From Bacillus velezensis (lineage in GTDB: Bacteria; Bacillota; Bacilli; Bacillales; Bacillaceae): DNA of 64,000 nt. Of the stretch, positions 20,201-27,200 are shown piece after piece; the stretch's first letter is position 1; each line of letters starts with the position of its first letter. The notes under the pieces are model-generated. The model had not been told where the DNA came from. It worked only from the letters and a program-made list of their open reading frames with translations, and searched no databases. A program made the translations under genes and the position numbers. The stretch is taken from NCBI RefSeq assembly GCF_001461825.1, contig NZ_LLZC01000019.1, positions 310,001-374,000 of the forward strand. The letters run 5' to 3'.

Positions 20201-21218
20201 TCTCTTTTTCCTTTGAAATATCTGCCGGGACATATAAGGCTTCAGCGCCAAGATTTTCAAGAGCGCTCAATTTTTGCGCCGTTTCACTGGAGGCCGGGGA
20301 ACGCCCGGTTAATACCAGCTTGACTTCTGCCTGTTTCGCCAGATATTCAGCAAACAGATACCCAAGACCGCCGGCTCCTCCCGTAATTAAATACACACCG
20401 TTCTTTTTTACACTGAAACTATGTTTCTCCCCATCTTCTTTTTTTACTCTTTGAAGCTGCCTTTTATAATAATGCCTCGGCTCATAGCAGGTAAAGTGGT
20501 CCGTTTTACATTGATTGTTCCATTCAAAAGAGATGACATCTGCAATATGCTGCTTTGTAAACGGCTCGTCAAACATTGATTTCAGCTCTGCAGCCTTACA
20601 TGTGAAATTCGGATTTTCGGCCTGTACGGTCTTAAGAAAACTTTCAACCGCGTTATAAATCGGCTGAACCTCGCCCTCGGTATTTTCATACAGGTACAAA
20701 ATTTCTGCTTTCGGACAAAGTTTGTTCGCCATTAAGGCCTGAAACATTTGAAACAAGGAATACAGACTTTTATTGAGCTGCTTTCTCATTGCATCTTCCG
20801 TATTTTTGAAGAGCCCGGCAGCTAAAAAATGAATAATGTGGCGGGGTCTTATATTTTGAGAACGCAGAACCCCGCATAACGCATCATAATCCTCACCTTT
20901 TGTAAAGTTCATTGTAAAACGACCGTTCCGGCAATCTTCGAAACGCTCGCCGGAAGTCACGTAAATGAAAGGTGCCTCATAGCCTTCAAGCTGCCTCTTC
21001 ATTACGGTATACATGCTGTCGTCTTCGCAAAAAAATAAAATTGGCTCTTTCGTATGCGGGAATTTTTCACTGCCTTTAAATTCATGTCTATCCCATACCA
21101 TTTCATATAGATGGGTTTTCCCCAAGCTCTTAATGAATTCCAGCCCTTCTTCAGGCGTCAGGCTGCGTTCTTTCACCTTTTTCACGATTTGCTCAATTTG
21201 CATCGTTTTTTCATTCAT
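14214..21218 (-). CDS. mlnE: MlnE, trans-AT polyketide synthase: KR-ACP-KS7-KR-ACP-KS8
   Basis: 2334 residues. Domains: docking helices (1-33, with the Ser-Leu-Thr-Pro-Glu-Glu-Gly turn shared with the other N termini); KR (GGAGGLG near 284, DYAFAN); ACP (GIDSLT near 567); KS7 (DTMCSSS near 815); a KR of a different subtype (GGTRGIG near 1476, DYAAAN); ACP (GVDSIL near 1783); and KS8 (DTACSSS near 2030, with HGTGT and NFGH). The protein ends about 60 residues after KS8. KS8 has the DPLI and NNDG variants seen elsewhere only in KS11. The first KR-ACP finishes the MlnD KS6 module, which has no DH and so should leave the C13 hydroxyl. KS7-KR-ACP has no DH; its beta-hydroxyl is probably removed by the DH at the start of MlnF. 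The ATG overlaps the mlnD stop by 8 nt, with GAGGAG 10 nt upstream. Confidence 0.93.
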   Translation of the reverse strand: MNEKTMQIEQIVKKVKERSLTPEEGLEFIKSLGKTHLYEMVWDRHEFKGSEKFPHTKEPILFFCEDDSMYTVMKRQLEGYEAPFIYVTSGERFEDCRNGRFTMNFTKGEDYDALCGVLRSQNIRPRHIIHFLAAGLFKNTEDAMRKQLNKSLYSLFQMFQALMANKLCPKAEILYLYENTEGEVQPIYNAVESFLKTVQAENPNFTCKAAELKSMFDEPFTKQHIADVISFEWNNQCKTDHFTCYEPRHYYKRQLQRVKKEDGEKHSFSVKKNGVYLITGGAGGLGYLFAEYLAKQAEVKLVLTGRSPASSETAQKLSALENLGAEALYVPADISKEKETDALIKHIKQTFGELNGILHSAGLVKDAFIIKKTKESIEEVIAPKVFGTVWLDKAAEEEPLDFFVMFSSLSAVLPNAGQSDYAFANGCMDGFTQYRSIKGRPGKTLSINWPLWDAGNMTVGPGELQALRHAGLELLSAQAGLAAFQDSMSRSASQLAVISGDKDRISELLSTDHKEIETVPENNSNLPQLNEKDLKKQTVRLLTEIVGAETGRPADSILPEDTFDRYGIDSLTILGLNSRLEKYFGRVSKTLFFEYSSVEELSEYFLEHYHHELKKAFLPAAEQRIDHSAPAKREKLSVSRIPSAPSEEDIAIIGIAGRYPMAKDVEQFWENISSGKDCITEIPKERWDFRKYYHTGDNARHDSKWGGFIKDADKFDPLFFSISPRDAELIDPQERLFLETAWHTFEDAGYTKKKLKRHKTGVFVGVTYSHYQLFAAGASDDEERQALLSSYSSIANRVSYFFDLHGPSLAIDTMCSSSLSAVHFACESIKRGESTLAIAGGVNLSLHPDKYTLLSQNHFVSSDGRCRSFGAGGDGYVPGEGVGAVLLKSLSAAKADGDRIYGVIKGTSVNHGGKTNGYTVPNPGEQANVISETLDKAGIDADSISYIEAHGTGTSLGDPIEISGLTKALHSSKSDYRCAIGSVKSNIGHLEAAAGIASITKVLMQMKYKQLAPSLHSDHLNPNIDFGETPFYVQSELTDWETPQNQARRSGISSFGAGGSNAHIIIEEYKNEEKMETVQSNKTQIILLSAKNEERLRLLIDAYIKELEPKTSLADAAYTSQTGRNAMEERLAVEVSSIDDLRNKLTMYLRSDHKLNGLYRGKARRGAGQKDAMSAAHFKSAREMAIHWVNGGDVQWEEMYTSELPKLISLPAYPFERNRYWVPAAKAAQKQKKTGVPQSLPHAPTDLSFDVLKKSWKKQKAAPSAFTKGQVMILANSESERLAFELFDSDPMIESAVICADNWDHSDGEAKKTALAVIEENPEIIGMIDLSDFRSDQNGARTGTIGKLTLLQEIIKTRKQLFVLHVTRGLQTFLNDKPSLAGAETAGLYKMLSAEYQKIKSKTIDVDGHVGTAAELRQVITDEACADGLYSEICYRNGERYIPYVEKLHAAEINRKLSGLPVCRTDQTLVITGGTRGIGAELARHYAGKGVKKLVLMGVTDLPESDKIAGMLKDTDEKSPLYSKLQLLHELDQKGVQVEVYSGPLTEKETLHRFFSEVRLKFGKIGGVIHCAGAANHSNPAFIHKSDKEIREVFEPKVQGMQVLHDIFIDDELDFFILFSSVASAFPLLGAGTSDYAAANAFMDYFAAYQHAAGRTYYQSINWPSWKDIGMGEVTSPSYQALGLLSHSTETGIAMLDEMMTINGYPCLIPAKTHPEKFMLQQLLQTRIQAAKNNPDAEEKVISGQGDNEAMIRKLMEIFSAELKIPYGNLDQDTSFADYGVDSILLVQLVKKAEDAFQIKIEPSAFLEYPSFSQLAVYLNELFASEGISPQIDSENIEVRKKEQHINQNASEVRDSGSQMQQTSLNQIAIIGMGCEFPDAPDTETFWTNLKKGQNSVREVPASRWDISSYYSDTYEKGKSISKWGGFLQDIESFDPAFFNMNKSEASELDPLIKKCLEVSVQTLRDGGYTKEEVSNKEVGVFVGSRTGTFMSKIGSPSKNTIVGIGQNFIGAHISHFFNLKGPNLVVDTACSSSLVSVHLACQSLMSKESDMAIAGGVDILLDQKPYVMLSEARALSPEGKCHTFDEKADGFVPGEGCGAVLLKRLDDALAEGDRIYAVIDSSAVNNDGQTMGMTTPNPKAQSAVIKKALKKGGIDADTLSYVETHGTGTMIGDPIELKALTEVFREVTEETQFCGVGSVKTNFGHLMSAAGIASIIKVALSIKNQMLPPTLHCKTPNPRFKFDQSPFFPNTSLKEWRPRKGVLRAGISSFGFGGTNAHMILSDSHLTLGYGETKRHPLSPIIFNKEQCWIDNGETPEKEESELLIPLLDFKEL

Positions 21219-24200
21219 GGAAAAGCAACTCCTCTATCAGCTCTGACGTCTCTTTCGTATTCATCTCACCTGTTTGTGCTTTTTCAAGAAGCGACATGAT
21301 TTCTCCATCTGCTGTATCTTTATTTGAGTTGTGAAGCTCAGTGTTCGAGAAAGCCTCAGCCTTCTGCGCTTCATCTTTATTTAAATGAATCCAATGTCTG
21401 TTCTTGCTGAAAGGATAAAGAGGAAGAGACAGTTTAACCGGTTTGAGTTCCTCCTCATACAAGTCTTCCCAGCTGATTTCACAACCGATCGTCCACAACT
21501 GAGCCAGTTTGGCCGGCTTGTTTTGCTGAATTAGTGATTGAACATATGCATGACCTTCGGGGCCGCCGAATAAAGGAGCGTACAGACTATCAAAATCCGT
21601 TACATTTCCTTCATAAACACCTTGCAGCCTGCTCCCCTGGATGTAACCGTTTAATTTTTCAAGAAGATCTCCGGTATTCGAGCAAGTGATCGCAAGGCGG
21701 CATTCAAATGGTTCCCTTCCGGTTTGCAGCGTATATGCTATTTCTTCAAGACCGAATCCGGACTTTTCTCTAAAATTGCCGTTATGCGGTTTATCAGCTG
21801 ATCGATTCCGGATGCGGCTGATATAGCGGCACAGCTCGCTCAGTGTCTTTAATTCCTGAAATATGTCAAGTGATATTTCTGTGCCGTACATTTGGTTTAT
21901 AAAAGAGATTAATTCGGAATAAGCCAACGGATCAAATCCGAATTCCGAAAGAGGTGTCTTTGCATCTATATCTGCGGTATCTAAACGCAGGATACCCGCT
22001 GCCGCTTCCCGAACCGCCTCTTGTAAATCACGTTCCTGCACCTCTTGCTGACTGAATTGAACTGATCGTTCTTCATGTAAAAATGTTGTTAACTCTTTGG
22101 CTTTAACCATCAGCCTTTCCTTTGTTTTGGCCGATAGAACAATGATTTGTTCCCGCTCGGCAGTTACTGCTTTATCTTGGCCGTATTCAAATTCTTCCAC
22201 GATGACATGAGCATTTGCCCCGCCGAATCCAAAGGAACTGACTCCGGCACGGCGCGGAATTTCATTTCCTTTTCGATCTTTTAATCTGGCCCACTTCATC
22301 GTTTTATTGACAATATGAAACGGTGTTCCGCTTAATTGAATGTAAGGGTTCAGCTCCTTGACATGAAGTGTGGCAGGCAATGTTTTATACTTCATGGATA
22401 GTAATACTTTAATCAGCCCCGGCATTCCAGAGGCGGGCTCTAAATGACCGATATTCGTTTTTACTGAACCGATGCCGCAATATTGGTCATGATTCTTTCC
22501 TGGATGCGGCTCAAAAGATCCAAACGCTTTTTTCAAGCCTTCAATCTCAATCGGATCTCCCAGTTCTGTCCCGGTTCCGTGTGCTTCAATATAAGATATC
22601 GTATCAACAGGAATACCGGCATTTTTGTAAACAGACGTTAACAGTTCAGCCTGAGCTTCCGGGTTCGGAGCGGTCAATGAAGCAGATCTTCCTCCGTGAT
22701 TTTCTCCGGTTCCTCTCAGGACTCCGTAAATATTGTCTCTGTCATTCATTGCCGCTTGCAATGGTTTCAATAACAGAACAGCTGCACCTTCACCGCGGAC
22801 ATAACCGTCGGCAAGTTTATCAAACGTCTTACACCGGCCGTCCCTAGACAAAATACCGAGTTTATCAGTATACATATGCGTGACTGGATCTAAGAGCAGC
22901 GAAACCCCGCCTGCTACCGCCAGCTCACTTTCGCCATTTTGAATCGAGCGCACAGCTCTGTGGATTGCTGCAAGACTGCTTGAGCAGGCTGTATCAATGG
23001 ACTCACTCGGACCTCTGAAATTAAAATAGTGGGATACACGATTGCTGATGAGCGCCTGGCTGTTTCCGGTTCCCGCAAACGCATGCGCCCCGTCCGAATG
23101 CCTCATCAGCAGCTGGCGGTAATCATTAAATTGAATGCCCGTAAACACCCCGATATTTTTTCCAGACAGCTTTGAAGCTTTGTAACCCGCATCTTCTATC
23201 GCTTTCCAGGTTTCCTGCAAATAAATTCTGTGCTGAGGATCCATGAGTTCTGCTTCCCGCGGATTAATATTGAAAAACGCCTCATCGAATTTATCGGCAT
23301 CTGTGATAAAGCCGCCCCATTTCGAATGTACTTCGCTGCTTCCTTTGCCTTCGGCGTATTTTTTCCAATCCCAGCGATCCGGGGGAATTTCCTGAATCAA
23401 ATCTTTTTCATTGATTAAATTGATCCAAAACTCATCTGCATTTTTTGATCCCGGAAAAACACAACTCATCCCGATAATGGCAACTGGCTGCTTCTCTGGA
23501 TGATGGTCAGCCTGTCTTGTTGTCTTTTTTTCAAACGGAAAACTTCGCGGCGGCTTCACGGTTTTCCCGGCGGTTTTCCCAGCGTGCACTACTTTCCTTT
23601 TTTCAGAAATGTTTTTTTCTGCATCTGTATTCCCTTTTGCAACAGTACGCAGTTCACTGTTTAGAAATTCTGAAAGAGATTTTATATGGCTGTAAGTAAA
23701 GAAAACGGCAGGTGTCAGCTTAAGCTTGTATTTTTTATTCAGTCGGACAGCTAATGTTTTCAAACTGATAGAATCAAAGCCGAGATTGCCGAAATTCTCT
23801 GCCGTATCCAGCTGTTCAATGTTAATTTTCAATAATTCCGATACCATTTGCTTCAGTTCTTCCAGGACATTGTCTGCAGACACCGGTGCTGTATAAGAAA
23901 TTTCCTCTTGACGAACCGGAAGCGTATTTACTTTTTGATGCGGCAGGTCTTTTTTTGCTGGTGTTGTTCCGGCATCCCCGGTAACAACCGAAATTTGCGG
24001 ACAGTCACTTGCCAAAATCGTCTCAAAAGCCGCTATCCCTTCTTCCGTTTCCAAATAATCAAACCCGGATGCGGAAAGATATGCTTCTTCAGCTTCTTTG
24101 TTTAAATGCATTCCGCCTTTACGCCACAACGGCCAGTTAATCGAAATGCTCTTGCCTTGTCTCTCTTGCCGGCGGCTCTGTTCGGATCTCCAATTTATAT

Positions 24201-27200
24201 ATTGATCTTGAAAATAATTGCCCAACGCATAATTAACCTGTCCAAAATCTCCGAAGACCGCAGAAATAGAAGAAAATACGATAAAGAAATCAAGCGGCTC
24301 ATCTTTCGTTAATTCATCTAAGCATACCGTTCCTTCAATTTTAGCAGTCATGCCTTCTGAAAAATCAGTCAGATTCATCTCTGTAAATAACCGATCATCG
24401 GCATGACCAGCTGAATGAATAACGCCTTGAATGGAGCCCCAAGTCCGTTTCGTTTCTTCTATGACCCGTCCCATCGTCTTTTGATCTGCGGCATCAGCTT
24501 GATAATATACCGCATCTCCTCCAAGCGCCTGCAGCCGGTCAATGTTATGTCGTTTATCAGCTGTTAACGGTGACCTTCCCGTCAATACTAATTTTGCTTG
24601 ATATTGAGAGGCTAAATATTTGGCGAAAATCAGGCCCAGACCGCCCAAACCGCCCGTTATGAGGTAAATCCCTTTCTGTTTCAGCTGATGAGAGTGCTCT
24701 GTATGATTGAATACATACTCCTTTAATGTCTTAACATACCTCTTGTCATTTATATATTTAACTTCTTCCGCCTGCCGTTCCACGCCTGAAACCATTTCGT
24801 TAAGACAAAATTCAGCCATTTTTTCAATTGATATACGTTCTGAAAAACCGATTGACTTCACATTCTCTGCGGATGGCACCAACATATTTGCCGTTTTTAA
24901 ACAGCCTGCAAGAGCGCCCGTATACGGATCATTCACGCCTTCTTTAAAAGAGTGAACAAGAAGCAGAGAATGAAGATAAAGAGCGGCGTCACTGCGGGCG
25001 TTCAGCGCTTTTAATAAATAAAAAATTGATTCCAGGCCGCTGAGAAGGCGGTCACCCGCGTAAAATGTTTCTCCCGTGTGCAAGATGACATCAGGAGAAA
25101 ACCCCTTTTTCTCCAATTCTTCGAATAAACGAATGTAATCTGACGTCACTTCCGGGTTTATACAGAATGTCAGCAGATTTTGATCGGTCTGCCGCTGATC
25201 CGGCGTGACGAGAATGACACGGCTGTCTGATTGATTTTTCAGAGCTCCAGCCAATGCTTCATCTTTTGCAAAGACCAGAATTGTTTTAGGCTCCCTATCT
25301 TTCATTTCAATCAGAGGGTTTTTTTGATCCCACTTATGCTCATAAAAACGTACATTTTTATTAGGCTTTCCGCCAAAAACCAGTCCGCTCAGTTCCATCA
25401 AAATCCCGCCGGCATTGTCTAATACATACACATCATAAGCCGAATCGCTTTCTTCAGTTTGTTCTGCATATACATAAACGGGTTCAGTCTCATGATCAAA
25501 AATCGTACATTCTTTAATGTTTTCCGGGAGCTCTCCGGCATTTTCCCCCGCAAGGTATATGACGGCTTGATATACGCTCTCAATAACTTCCGGTTTGATT
25601 ATGCACCCTTTCGGCTCGGCCTTTGCTTTTATCTTTAAAAGTACCTGTCCGTTCCTGCTGACACATTGCTCTGCGGCTTTCAGACTGTCACTGCAGCTGT
25701 ATCCGAATTCGGCAAGCCGCTGATAAAACGCTTCATACGGTATGCGGTCTGCGCGCTGAGACAGAAACGGCTCAAGACGAATATTTCCGTTCTCGTACGC
25801 CCCGCCTTCTAATTCGAGCCGCCCTGAGGAATAAATGGATGAGTCGCTCTGTTTTTCTATAGAATACGATGCACCCTGATTATCCGGGGTTAATACAATC
25901 CGGATCTGCTCATTGCTTCCGCTTTGTAACATCGGTTCTCTAAAGGAGAGCTCTGTTAATTTAATAATCGGATTCCCTGAAGCCATCGCTCCGGCAGCTC
26001 TCGCCATTTCAATCTGGCTGAGAAACGGAAACATTTCCTTGTCTTGATACTTTGTTTTTATATACAAATCGGTATCGCTTACATTGATAAGAAACTTCTG
26101 TGCTTTAAAATCAGATATATTGCATGAAATGTAAGGATGCAGATCGTTATTTACGTTCATCCGGCGGCTTCCCGTATTTTGCGCATCTATTCTGCATAGC
26201 TCTTTGGCAAATGGATATCCGGGTGCTGATACCCGTCTCAGAGTGACATCTTTATAAAGTGACGGCCAATCTACCCCGTTACCGGCAACCCAGTATTCAG
26301 CAATCTTCAAAAGATCCCTGTTTGCGGCTGCTTCTTCAATTTCAGCTTTGTTCATCCTTTTTGCTTCTGTTGTGTCTTTGCCGCTTGTAAAAATATGATC
26401 CATCGCGTTTCCGAGAGTATAGTCTGTCAGTCCTTTAAGCAATTCATCTCTTGTGGAGGCGATAACAGCCAATCTGTGCGGCATTTCTTCTCTGCCGGTT
26501 TGTAAAGTAAATGCTGTATTTCTAAGTGTTTCTAATGGATAATCTCTGGCTGCTATATGTTCTTTTGCGCGTTTTGCATATTCTTCCAGCCTGTCGGCAT
26601 TTTTTGCAGAAAAAACAAATAAAAGCTGTTCAGGTTCTTCAGCCGCGAGAGGAGAGATAGCTTCATCCGCAAATTCTTCTAAAATAACATGGGCATTAGC
26701 TCCTCCTGCCCCGAAAGAACTGATTCCGGCACGCCTGGGAACGGATGACTCCCATTTTTCGGCACTGTCCGGTACATAAAAAGGTGTTTTTTGAAACGGT
26801 ATATTTTCATTCAATTCAGCAGAATGAGTCAGTGACGGAACAATTGTTTTATGTTTCATTTGAAGAATAACTTTCGTAATGCCCGCTATGCCTGCAGCAG
26901 CCTCAAGATGTCCGATATTTGATTTAATCGACCCGATCGCGCATGTCTTCTTATCGCGTTCGGCACCTGAAAATGCTTTGGTCAGACCGGTGATTTCAAT
27001 CGGATCTCCTAACGCGGTGCCTGTTCCGTGAGCCTCTATATAGCTGATGCTGTCTGGATCAATAAATCCTTTTTTTAAGGCTCTCGTAATGACCTCACTT
27101 TGAGCTTTGGGATTCGGCACGGTATATCCATTCGTCTTAGCACCGTGGTTGATGGCTGTTGCCTTAATCACTGAATAAATCTGATCACCGTCGGCAATAG

